Assembly (NCBI GenBank): GCA_963817945.1
Contig: CAWFQH010000003.1
Location: 171,946 to 235,945 of the forward strand
DNA: 64,000 bases
Direction of reading: 5' to 3'
DNA from: VRUE01 sp963817945
GTDB lineage: Bacteria; Actinomycetota; Thermoleophilia; Solirubrobacterales; 70-9
In this document: positions 48,831 through 58,000 of the stretch, piece by piece
Position numbering within the stretch: the stretch's first letter is position 1
How the letters are laid out: every line of letters begins with the position of its first letter
Translations under genes and position numbers: made by a program
Notes under the pieces: generated by a model
Database searches by the model: none
What the model was told of the DNA's origin: nothing
What the model saw: the letters and a program-made list of their open reading frames with translations, nothing else

Positions 48831-50390
48831 ATGCTGACCGTTCACAGCCTGCTCGACGAGCTCGGCCTCGACCTGGCGGCCGGGATCGACTCCGCCGAAG
48901 CGCCCGTGCGCTGGGTGCACATCTCCGAGCTGGAGGATCCGACGCCGTGGCTGTCGGGCGGCGAGCTGATGCTGACCACCGGGATCCCGCTCGACACGGC
49001 GACGAAGCAGCGCTCCTACATCCGCCTGCTGGCCGAGCACAACCTCGCCGGACTTGGCTTCGGGACGGGCTTCAACCACAAGAAAATGCCGAAAGCGTTG
49101 GTCGAGGAGGCGCTGAAACGGGACTTCCCCCTCTTCGAGGTGCCCTACTCGACGCCGTTCATCGCGATCACCGAGAAGGCCTTCGCGAAACTGGTCAACG
49201 AGCAGTACGAGGTGCTGCAGCGGGGGATCGCCGTGCAGCGAAGGTTGGAGCGACTGGTCCTCGAAGAGCGCGGCTTGGAGGAGATCGTGGCGACGATCGC
49301 CTCCGCCGTCGGCGGCACCGTGGCGATCCTCAACGGCCGCGGCGAGCGCCTCGCCGGCCGCGGCTTCCGCCGTCAGCTCTCGGCTGAGGCGGTCAACGCG
49401 ATCCGCGACGAAGCGCTCAACCACACCCGCGACGGCCATCCCTTCGTCCCAACCCATCCCTCGATCGCCGGCCGGGCGCTGGCGCATCCGGTGATCTCGC
49501 CCGGCGGTGGGCCGCCGCAGGCCTGGGTCGTCGTCGTTCGCGACTCCGGCGGCCTCGGCGACTTCGAGCGATTGATCCTGCAGCAGGCGGTGGCGGTGGT
49601 GGCGTTGGAGCTGATGCGCCGTCGCGTCGCCCGCGAGACCGAGCGCCGCCTCGCCGGCGACGTGCTGGCCGGCGCCCTCGGCGGCCGCCTCGACCCCTCC
49701 GAGCTGCGCCGCCGCCTAGAGCCGTTCGGGATCGGCGACGAAGCCGCGGTGCTGGTCTTCGACCTCGACGACCCGGCGGCGGCGGAGCCGGCGCTGGAGC
49801 GGGCGCTCGCCGCCGACGCCTGCCCGGCGGTGGTCGCGCCGCACGCCAACGGCAGCCGCGAGCTGCTCTGCGCGGTCGTCGACGCCGCCGACCGCGACCC
49901 GGTCGACCTCGCCTCCGAAGCGCGCCGCGCCCTGATCAAGGAGCGCGGCGCGGTCCGAGCCGCCGCCAGCCGACCGGCGCCGCCGGAGGAGCTGCGCCAC
50001 TCCTTCCACGAGGCGCGCTGCGCGCTGGAAGCCACCGCCTTCGCCAACGGCAACGAGCCCGAGGTCGCTTCCTGGCGCGACCTCGGCGCCTTCACGTTGC
50101 TGCTCTCGATCCAGGACGACGAAGCGCTGAAGCTGTACTGCGACAGCGTCCTCGGGCCGATCGAGGAGGGCGACGAGGAGTACGGCGGCGAGCTGCTGCG
50201 CTCGCTGGAGGCCTTCATCGAGCAGAACGGCCAGTGGGAGCGCGCCGCTCGGCAGGTCTACTGCCACCGCCACACCCTGCGCTACCGGATGCGCAAGGTC
50301 GAAGACCTGACCGGGCGGGACCTCTCGCGCGCCCACGACCGGATCGAGTTCTGGCTGGCGCTGCGGGCCAGGGAGCTGGTGGGGACGTGA
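48831..50390 (+). CDS. PucR-family transcriptional regulator
   Basis: A 519-residue regulator. The N-terminal PucR domain (about residues 5-125) contains WVHISELEDPTPWLSGGELM. A central GGDEF-related CdaR-like region occupies about 280-400. The C-terminal HTH_30 domain reads GQWERAARQVYCHRHTLRYR followed by MRKVEDLTGRDLS. PucR members sense purine or nitrogen compounds and usually activate neighbouring catabolic genes. It sits inside the operon it probably controls, starting eight bases after the aminotransferase stop. Confidence 0.88.
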   Translation: MLTVHSLLDELGLDLAAGIDSAEAPVRWVHISELEDPTPWLSGGELMLTTGIPLDTATKQRSYIRLLAEHNLAGLGFGTGFNHKKMPKALVEEALKRDFPLFEVPYSTPFIAITEKAFAKLVNEQYEVLQRGIAVQRRLERLVLEERGLEEIVATIASAVGGTVAILNGRGERLAGRGFRRQLSAEAVNAIRDEALNHTRDGHPFVPTHPSIAGRALAHPVISPGGGPPQAWVVVVRDSGGLGDFERLILQQAVAVVALELMRRRVARETERRLAGDVLAGALGGRLDPSELRRRLEPFGIGDEAAVLVFDLDDPAAAEPALERALAADACPAVVAPHANGSRELLCAVVDAADRDPVDLASEARRALIKERGAVRAAASRPAPPEELRHSFHEARCALEATAFANGNEPEVASWRDLGAFTLLLSIQDDEALKLYCDSVLGPIEEGDEEYGGELLRSLEAFIEQNGQWERAARQVYCHRHTLRYRMRKVEDLTGRDLSRAHDRIEFWLALRARELVGT

Positions 50391-50397
50391 GCGACCG

Positions 50398-51597
50398 ATG
50401 ATCGTCGGCATCCCGAAGGAGATCAAGCCCGATGAGTACCGGGTTGCGATCACCCCCGCCGGCGTGAGGGAAATGGTCGAGCACGGCCATGTGGTGTTGA
50501 TCGAGCGGGGCGCGGGAGAGGGGAGCGCGATAGCCGACGCCGACTTCGAGGCGCAGGGCGCCCGCCTCGTGCCCGACGCCGCCACCGTCTTTGCCGAGGC
50601 GGGAATGGTGCTGAAGGTGAAGGAGCCGCAAACGCAGGAGATTGAGTTGCTGCGGCCGGGGCAACTGCTCTTCGCCTACCTGCACCTGGCGCCCGACCCC
50701 GAGCAGACGCGCGGGCTGCGGGACTCCGGCGCCACCTGCGTCGCCTACGAGACCGTCGAGGACGCGCGCGGCCGCCTGCCGCTGTTGGCTCCGATGAGCG
50801 AGATTGCCGGCAAGATCGCCACCCAGGCGGGCGCCTTCATGCTCGAGCGGCCGCTCGGTGGGCGGGGCATCCTGCTCGGCGGCGTGCCCGGTGTCGCGGC
50901 GGCGAACGTGATGGTGATCGGCGGCGGCGTGGTCGGGATGAACGCTGCTTTCATCTCGATCGGGATGGGCGCCGACGTCTTCGTCTACGACAAGTCGATC
51001 GACCGCCTGCGCGAGCTGGACATCGCCTTCGCTGGCAGCTGCTCGACCGTCTACTCGACGACGCTGGCGATCGAGGAGATGCTGCCGCGCGCCGACCTGG
51101 TGATCGGCGCGGTCCTCGTCCACGGCGCCCGCGCTCCTTATGTAGTGCGCCGCGAGCAGCTGGCGCTGATGAAGCCCGGCGCGGTGCTGGTCGACGTCGC
51201 GATCGACCAAGGCGGCTGCTTCGAGACCTCGCGGCCGACGACCCACCAGGACCCGACCTTCGAGGTCGACGGGATCACTCACTACTGCGTCGCCAACATG
51301 CCCGGCGCGGTGCCGATCACCTCGACCTACGCGCTGACCAACGCGACCCTGCCCTACGCGATCGCGCTCGCCGACCACGGCGCCGACGGCGCGATCCGGC
51401 GCGACCCGGGGCTGCGGTCGGGGGTCAACGTCGCCAGCGGCGAGGTGACTCATCCGGCCGTCGCTGAGGCGGTCGGCGCGACCAGCGTCCCAGTCGAGGA
51501 GGCGCTGGGCATCCAAACCCCCGCCGATGGGCCGAAAACGGCGCTCCGAGCGCCGGAATCGGCCCGTCGGCCACAAGAACCTGCGGAGGTGGATTGA
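50398..51597 (+). CDS. ald: Alanine dehydrogenase
   Basis: A 399-residue NAD-dependent enzyme. Substrate-site residues known from M. tuberculosis Ald fall at the same numbers: R15, K75 (LKVKEPQ) and H96 (AYLHLAP). The NAD fold is VMVIGGGVVGMNAAFISIGM, and VDVAIDQGGC holds the catalytic aspartate region near residue 265. NMPGAVPITSTYALTNATLP is diagnostic. The last 30 residues are an extra Pro/Ala-rich tail. It interconverts alanine and pyruvate plus ammonia, so it can recycle the product of the upstream aminotransferase. It starts seven bases after the PucR stop. Confidence 0.94.
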   Translation: MIVGIPKEIKPDEYRVAITPAGVREMVEHGHVVLIERGAGEGSAIADADFEAQGARLVPDAATVFAEAGMVLKVKEPQTQEIELLRPGQLLFAYLHLAPDPEQTRGLRDSGATCVAYETVEDARGRLPLLAPMSEIAGKIATQAGAFMLERPLGGRGILLGGVPGVAAANVMVIGGGVVGMNAAFISIGMGADVFVYDKSIDRLRELDIAFAGSCSTVYSTTLAIEEMLPRADLVIGAVLVHGARAPYVVRREQLALMKPGAVLVDVAIDQGGCFETSRPTTHQDPTFEVDGITHYCVANMPGAVPITSTYALTNATLPYAIALADHGADGAIRRDPGLRSGVNVASGEVTHPAVAEAVGATSVPVEEALGIQTPADGPKTALRAPESARRPQEPAEVD

Positions 51598-51600
51598 GTG

Positions 51601-53043
51601 ATGGCCACGGCAGAGAAGACCAAGCTGAGGAACTTCATCGGCGGTAAAGCCGTCGACCCGGCAGAGGGCGGGACCGAGGAGGTCGTCAACCCGGCAACGG
51701 GTGAGGCGATCGCCGAGGCGCCGCTCTCAACCAAAGCGGATGTCGACGCTGCGGTCGAGGCGGCCAAGGGTGCCTTCGATGGTTGGGCGGCGACGCCGCC
51801 AGGCGAACGGGCGCGGGCGCTGCTGCGGATGGCCGACCTGATCGAGGAGCGCGGCGAGGAGATCGCCGACCTCGAAGCCGCCGACGCCGGCAAGCCCCGC
51901 GGCGCCGTGATCGAGGACGAAATTCCGGTGATGGCCGACCAGCTGCGCTTCTTCGCTGGCGCCGCCCGCTGCCTGGAGGGGCGGGCGGCCGGCGAGTACA
52001 TGGAGGCCCATACCTCCTTCATCCGTCGCGAGCCGATCGGCGTCGTCGGCCAGATCACCCCCTGGAACTACCCGCTGATGATGGCGATCTGGAAGATCGG
52101 CCCGGCGCTCGGCGCCGGCAACACGGTGGTGCTGAAGCCGGCCGAGACGACGCCGCTGACGACGCTGACGTTCGCCGAGTGGTGCGCCGACATCCTGCCG
52201 CCGGGCGTGCTCAACGTGATCGGCGGCCACGGCGAACCGACCGGCGCCGAGCTGGTCACTCACCCCGACGTCGAGATGGTCTGCCTGACCGGCTCGCCAC
52301 CGACCGGCAAGTGGATCGCCAAGGCGGCGGCCGACACGCTGAAGCGCGTCCACCTGGAGCTGGGCGGCAAGGCGCCGGTCGTCGTCTTCGACGACGTCGA
52401 GATGGAGACGGCTCTGGAGACGATCGCCGGCACCGGCTACTACAACGCCGGCCAGGACTGCACCGCGGCGACGCGCGTGCTGGCTTCGAAGGCGGTCTAC
52501 GACGACGTCGTCAACGGCCTCGCCGCGCAGGCGCAGGGGCTGGTGCTGGGGGACACCCTCGCGGCCGACACGACGCTGGGCCCGCTCAACAGCTCACGCC
52601 AACGCGAGCGGGTCGAGGGCTTCCTCGAGCGCAAGCCGGAGCGGGCCGAGGTAGTCACCGGCGGGGTGCAGCCGCAGCTGCCCGGCTACTTCCTCGAGCC
52701 GGCCGTGGTCGCCGGCCTCGAGCAGTCCGACGAGATGATCCAGGACGAGATCTTCGGCCCGGTGATCACGGTGCAGCCGTTCAGCGACGAGCAGAAGGCG
52801 ATCGAGTGGGCCAACGGCACCCGCTACGGGCTCGCCTCCTCGGTTTGGACCCGAGACGTCGGCCGCGCGATGCGAGTCGCCAACGCGCTGCGCTTCGGCT
52901 GCGTCTGGATCAACGACCACATCCCGCTCGTCTCAGAGATGCCCCACGGCGGCTACAAGGAATCCGGCTACGGCAAGGACCTCTCGATGTACGCGGTCGA
53001 GGACTACACCGAGATTAAGCACGTCATGGTGAATCTGGACTGA
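51601..53043 (+). CDS. Aminoaldehyde (gamma-aminobutyraldehyde-type) dehydrogenase
   Basis: A 480-residue ALDH. GQITPWNYPLMMAIWKIGPA and VLKPAETTPLTTL form the NAD site, HLELGGKAPVVVFDD the general-base glutamate, and NAGQDCTAATR the catalytic cysteine. The GQDC variant (in place of the usual GQ-x-C) and the C-terminal NDHIPLVSEMPHGGYKESGY match PatD/YdcW-type gamma-aminobutyraldehyde dehydrogenases. ATG 51601 is chosen with GGAGGTGG upstream; GTG 51598 is possible. It ends the catabolic operon. Confidence 0.88.
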   Translation: MATAEKTKLRNFIGGKAVDPAEGGTEEVVNPATGEAIAEAPLSTKADVDAAVEAAKGAFDGWAATPPGERARALLRMADLIEERGEEIADLEAADAGKPRGAVIEDEIPVMADQLRFFAGAARCLEGRAAGEYMEAHTSFIRREPIGVVGQITPWNYPLMMAIWKIGPALGAGNTVVLKPAETTPLTTLTFAEWCADILPPGVLNVIGGHGEPTGAELVTHPDVEMVCLTGSPPTGKWIAKAAADTLKRVHLELGGKAPVVVFDDVEMETALETIAGTGYYNAGQDCTAATRVLASKAVYDDVVNGLAAQAQGLVLGDTLAADTTLGPLNSSRQRERVEGFLERKPERAEVVTGGVQPQLPGYFLEPAVVAGLEQSDEMIQDEIFGPVITVQPFSDEQKAIEWANGTRYGLASSVWTRDVGRAMRVANALRFGCVWINDHIPLVSEMPHGGYKESGYGKDLSMYAVEDYTEIKHVMVNLD

Positions 53044-53070
53044 CCGTCCGCGCGAATACGATTCCCCGTC

Positions 53071-54807
53071 ATGAAGCCGCTCGGCAGGGGAATCGCAGTC
53101 GCGCTGGTCGTCCTCGGGGCCTTCCTGGCCCTGGGCGCGGCGCCGGCTGAGAAGGACGACCCGCGCTGCCACGGGCGGCCGGCGAAGATCGTCGGCACCG
53201 ACGAGGACGACAAGCTGCGGGGAACCCCGAAGCGCGACGTCATCTGGGGCGGCCTCGGCGACGACGAAATTGTCGCCAGCCTCGGCAACGACCTCGTCTG
53301 CGGTGGGCCGGGGGCCGACCTGCTGCACGGTGGGCGCGGAAACGACACTGTTGACGGCGGCGCCGGCAACGCCGACATCGTCATTGGCGACCTCGGCGAC
53401 GACGAGCTCTTCGGTGGCCCCGGTAACGGTGACGAGGTCGCCGGCAGCCTCGGTATCGACATCATCAACGGCGGTCCCGGCAGCAACGACCTCGTCCACG
53501 GTGACTACGGCTACGACCGCATCGACGGCGGCACCGGCGGCGGCGACACCGTCTCCTTTGCCACCGACGTGGCAAGCGACAAAGGGGCTGGGGTGTGGGT
53601 CTCGCTGCCGACCCACAAAGCCCGCGGCGACGGCCACGATCGCGTCTTCCGCAGCGAGAGCATCGAGGGCTCGGCTTTCCGCGACGTCCTCATCGGCGAC
53701 CCGCGCGGCAACACGATTGACGGTGGCCCGGGCGACGACAAGATCTTCGGCGGTAAGGGCAGCAACCGGCTCGAAGGCGGGCAGGGCAAGGACGGCTGCA
53801 AAGGTGGGCCGGTGCGCGTCTCCTGCGGCCGCGAACGGGCGCCTAACGGCTCCTCCTACGTCGAGCTCGACCGCACGCCGGGCGGGGGCGGCGGGCTTCT
53901 GATCGTCGGTGGTGGCGGCAACGACGACATAACGATCGGATTCGACGATGAGACCGCGGCTTTCGGCCTGACCGCGGCGAAGGGCATCGCGCTCGGGCCT
54001 GGCTGCGAACGTTTCAGCGAGCACCTGACGCAGGCGCTCTGTCCGGCCGGCCGCGCCCGCTGGCTAATGGCCGATCTCGGCCCCGGCGATGACAAATTCC
54101 GCGTCGAAGGCTCGTTGGCGGGCGCTCAGAATGTGCGCATCGCCGGGGGTCCCGGCGACGACACGATTCACGGCGGCCCCGAGGACGACCTGATCGAGGC
54201 GGGGGAGGGCGCGGACCGCCTTTACGGCGAGGCGGGCGCCGATGGCCTGATCGGTGGCCTGCCCGGTCCGACCTTTCTCTACGGCGGCCAGCACGGCGAC
54301 CTGCTCGCCGCCGGCGGCGGCTGCGCCGGTGGCGCGATCGTCGGCGGTCCCGGTCGCGACGACGCCTCCTTTGCCGAGACCCAGGCCCATCCCGGTCTGC
54401 TCATCATTTCCTTCCCGCAGAACAAAGCCTGGATCGACGCTGTGCGCCGCTGCCGACCGGTTGCGCTGGCCGACTCCAACGAGGACATGGAGGGCTCCTT
54501 CGACTACGACGTGCTGATCGGCGACGGCGGTCCCAACGCGATGCTCGGCCAGCCCGGCAAGGACGAGTTCTACGGCGGCGGTGGTGACGACATCGTCGAC
54601 GCCCGCGACGGCGTCCGCGACTTCGTTATCCAGTGCGGCGCGGGCAGCTACGTTCGCCGCCGTGGCCCGAAAGGCAAGCCGCTGCCGCCCGTGCTGCGCG
54701 GCACTCCCGCCGGTCGCGCCCTCACCGACTCTTTCGACCCGCCGACCCTGCTCTGCGCCGTCCGCAAGCATGGCACGCCGGTGCCGGGTCTGAACCACAG
54801 CGGCTAG
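53071..54807 (+). CDS. Secreted RTX-like Gly/Asp-rich calcium-repeat protein
   Basis: A 578-residue exported protein with signal peptide at about residues 5-26 (GIAVALVVLGAFLALGAAPA). Two blocks of hemolysin-type repeats follow (residues about 40-240 and 360-540) with GG-x-G-D/N-D motifs such as WGGLGDDE, HGGRGNDT, GGPGDDKIFGG and YGGGGDD. These nonapeptides form calcium-binding parallel beta-rolls. A central non-repeat part (about 245-350) has several cysteines. No enzyme domain is visible, so a structural or adhesive surface role is plausible. It starts 27 bases after the ALDH stop. Confidence 0.82.
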   Translation: MKPLGRGIAVALVVLGAFLALGAAPAEKDDPRCHGRPAKIVGTDEDDKLRGTPKRDVIWGGLGDDEIVASLGNDLVCGGPGADLLHGGRGNDTVDGGAGNADIVIGDLGDDELFGGPGNGDEVAGSLGIDIINGGPGSNDLVHGDYGYDRIDGGTGGGDTVSFATDVASDKGAGVWVSLPTHKARGDGHDRVFRSESIEGSAFRDVLIGDPRGNTIDGGPGDDKIFGGKGSNRLEGGQGKDGCKGGPVRVSCGRERAPNGSSYVELDRTPGGGGGLLIVGGGGNDDITIGFDDETAAFGLTAAKGIALGPGCERFSEHLTQALCPAGRARWLMADLGPGDDKFRVEGSLAGAQNVRIAGGPGDDTIHGGPEDDLIEAGEGADRLYGEAGADGLIGGLPGPTFLYGGQHGDLLAAGGGCAGGAIVGGPGRDDASFAETQAHPGLLIISFPQNKAWIDAVRRCRPVALADSNEDMEGSFDYDVLIGDGGPNAMLGQPGKDEFYGGGGDDIVDARDGVRDFVIQCGAGSYVRRRGPKGKPLPPVLRGTPAGRALTDSFDPPTLLCAVRKHGTPVPGLNHSG

Positions 54808-55081
54808 CCGACCCGGCGGCATTCCTAATCGCGACCCAGGCCAGGGTGCGTCGAGCGCCTGCCAAGGGGACCCTCCCTGAGCGGCCCGGGCTCATCCCGG
54901 CTCGAGCGATCTCGGAAGTCGCCTTGACATTTGGAGAACCAATTGTCTACTCTGTCGCCTGCGTTCTGAAAACACGGATGTCCACGTTTACAGGACGTAA
55001 CAGGGACAGGGAAACCGAGCCCAGGGAGGGCCGCAGAGGGAGCGGTCGGCAGGGGCTCAAGGGACAAGGAGAGAGCTGAAC
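54808..55081. other. Intergenic region and leader of the secreted-protein operon
   Basis: No gene is seen. It holds the promoter at 54924-54953 and a leader of about 125 bases with a small hairpin (GTCC, nine bases, GGAC at about 54980-54996). AAGGAGAG precedes the GTG of the next gene. Confidence 0.5.
54924..54953 (+). promoter_or_regulatory. Promoter of the secreted-protein operon
   Basis: TTGACA, 18 bases, then TACTCT. The -35 is a consensus match and the spacing is acceptable. It lies in a locally AT-rich patch about 130 bases before the first gene. Confidence 0.6.
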
Positions 55082-58000
55082 GTGAGAAGCTACGCGAAGG
55101 CATCGACCGCGGGATCGACCCAGAACAAGGTCACCGGCCTCGGCCGCTTCCTCGGTGGAGCTTTCATGACTCGCCATGTCTCAGATGGCGCCGGCGGGAG
55201 TGGTGCGCCTTCATACGCAAACGGGCGACCGCGTATCGGCGCGGCCAAAGCCGTGCCCTCCCTCGCTGCATTCGCCCTCCCTCTATTTGTCGTATTGGCA
55301 ATGCTGCTCAGCGCGGTGCCGGCCCTCGCCGGCACCGTCACCAACGAACGGTCGCTCCTCTTCAGCTTCGACGGCAGCGACTCCTCCGTCGGCCCGATCG
55401 AGAATCCCGTGGCAGTAACCACGGATGATTCGACTGGAGATGTCTATCTGTTCAATGCCCCAGGTGAAAACCAAGGCCCGTCCGACAGCGAACCCGCGAT
55501 CTGCAGGTTCAACGCCAATGGGGTAGCGCAGGCCTTCGCAGCCACTGGCGAATCGTGTCTGGACGGGTCGGATACCCCTGCTGGAGCCTTCGGCAAAAGT
55601 TTCGGTGACTTTGGCGTCGATCTCGCCCTCGATAACTCGGGGGGCTCTGGGGGGCCGGGCGAAGGGGAACAGGGCCGGATCTACGTCAGCGGGAGCGGCG
55701 GTCCGATTCACGCCTACGATCCTGACGGCAACTATCTCTGGACCCTTCCTCAAGCCGCGGCAGGACCTTGCGGCATCGCGGTGGACACCGAAGGGCACCT
55801 CTGGGTGGGGAACGGAAGTTCCTCCGGGGAAGACCGGTTCAAAGTCCTCGAGTTCGACAACACCGGCAGCCCGCCCGCCCAGATCGGCTCGGTGACGATT
55901 ACGTTCGGTGAAGGGAGGAGGCCCTGCGGACTCGGTCTCAGCGAAAGCGGCATCCTCTATGTGGAGCGCAGCGAAATTACGGGGGGGGTCGACAAGTACG
56001 TAGGGGGTGTCTATGACTCCACGCTGGTGGGCACCGGCCATCAGTTCTTCGACGTCGCTGTCGATCAAACGCAGCCCGCCGGCCATATCTTCACCGCTGA
56101 GGGTGATCGCTTCGACGAGTACGAACCGTGCGAAGCGCCCGGCTGTGGGGCTAGCCTCGTTGCGGGTAGCCCCTTCGGCCGCGACCTGCTCGCACAGGCC
56201 CGCGGCCTGGCCTACAGTCCAAGCAAAGACTGGGTCTACGTCTTGGAATCGGTCACCGACACGGTCAAAGTCTTCGGCCCAAGGACTAGCGGCACGGTCC
56301 CGGATCCGGTGGTTGAAGATGCCACCGAAGTCGGCATCTCGAAAGCAAAGCTGAACGGCACGGTCAATCCGCAGAGCGTGCCGAACTCCTACCACTTCGA
56401 ATGGAAGGAGGGCGAAGGCGCGAGCTGGGCCTTGGCCAAATCGTCCCCCGAGCAGTCCCTCCCCGAAGACAGCTCCCCGCATCTCGTCTCGTTCGACATC
56501 ACGGGACTCAAAGCAAACACGAAATACCAAGTGCGCCTGGTCGCGACCAACACCGAAAACACCCTCGACGCTTACTCGACCGCGACAACGTTCACTACGG
56601 CCACCCCGCCCGTTCCGGCGGTCACGATCGATCCCCCCGCCTCGATCACCACGAGCAGCGTCGAGATCAGCGGCACCGTCAATCCGCAGGGCGACCCCGG
56701 CGCGACGTGGCGGATCCAGAGGAGCACCGATCCGGCCTGCGCTTCGGGGTTCGCCAACGGGCCCGTCCATGAGATGAACTCGGAATCGACCAGCCCGGTC
56801 GCCGTCTCTGAAGAACTCACCGGCCTGCTGCCAAACCAGCACTACTGCGTGCGAATCAGTGCCACCAACGGCGGTGGCACGGCCAACTCCGTTACCGAAG
56901 AATTCGTCACCGATCCCGTTCCGCCGACCGAAGTCGAAACGGCTTTCGTCGCGCCGCGCCTCGATACGACAGCTCGCCTCAACGCGCGTGTCAATCCCGA
57001 AGGCGCCACCTCGACCTATCCATTGGTCTATCGCTTCGAGTACCGCGAGGCAGGCGCAGAAGCCTGGACCGCCCTGCCTGAGCACGAATACACGGGCGGC
57101 AGTCACCAACAGGTCTTCGTCTTCGAGGAGGTCGCCGGCCTCACTCCCAACACCGCCTACGAATACCGTTTCTCGGCCGAAAACGACGCCGGCCCGGCCT
57201 CGCCGCAGGGGGCGATCAAAACCTTCACGACCCGTACGACGGCCGAAGTCACCCTCCCCGCGCGCGGCATCGAGCTGGTCAACAACCCCGACAAGGGCAA
57301 CCAGAACGCGCTCAGCGGGGTGACCATGCTCAGTCCGACCAGCTTCACCGCCCGCCCGCCTGGCATCTCCCTGGACGGCGACAAAGCGACGTGGGGGGTG
57401 AGTGGCGGCGCGCCGGGGGCGCCCAACGGGACCGTGTCGACCTTCCTGGCCGAACGGACGCCGAGCGGCTGGCAGTCGCGCAGCCTGGCGCCCCCGACGA
57501 GCCAACAGGTCGGCGGCGGCGACCTGTTCTACATCGCCCGCGCCGCGACGCCCGACTTCTCCCGCTTCGTCTTCGACGCTGAGTACAGGCCGCCGTTCGG
57601 GGAAGCGAGCGAGTCGACCCGACTGCGGCTCGACACCCACCAGCACCAGGACATTCTCCAGACCTACAACTGGACCGTCGAAGGCGATGGTCCCCGTGCC
57701 TTCGACATGACCGACGACGGCGCCCACGTCATCGACATCAACCACGCCAGCGACCAGCTGGAGGAAATCGGGGATGGCTCGGGCGAAGTGCTCAGCATCA
57801 TGCCCGACGGCACGCAATCGAGCTGCGGGCTGGAGGAGGGGCCGAGCTTCGTCGGTGGCTCTCCCAGCGTGACCGGAAGGGCCGCCGGGAGCATCTGGCG
57901 CGAGGGCTATCACGCGATCGCCACCACCGACGCCTCGCGCGTCTACTTTCAGGCGAAACCCAACGGCGAATGCGGAGCGCCCTGGGGCCTTTACGTGCGC

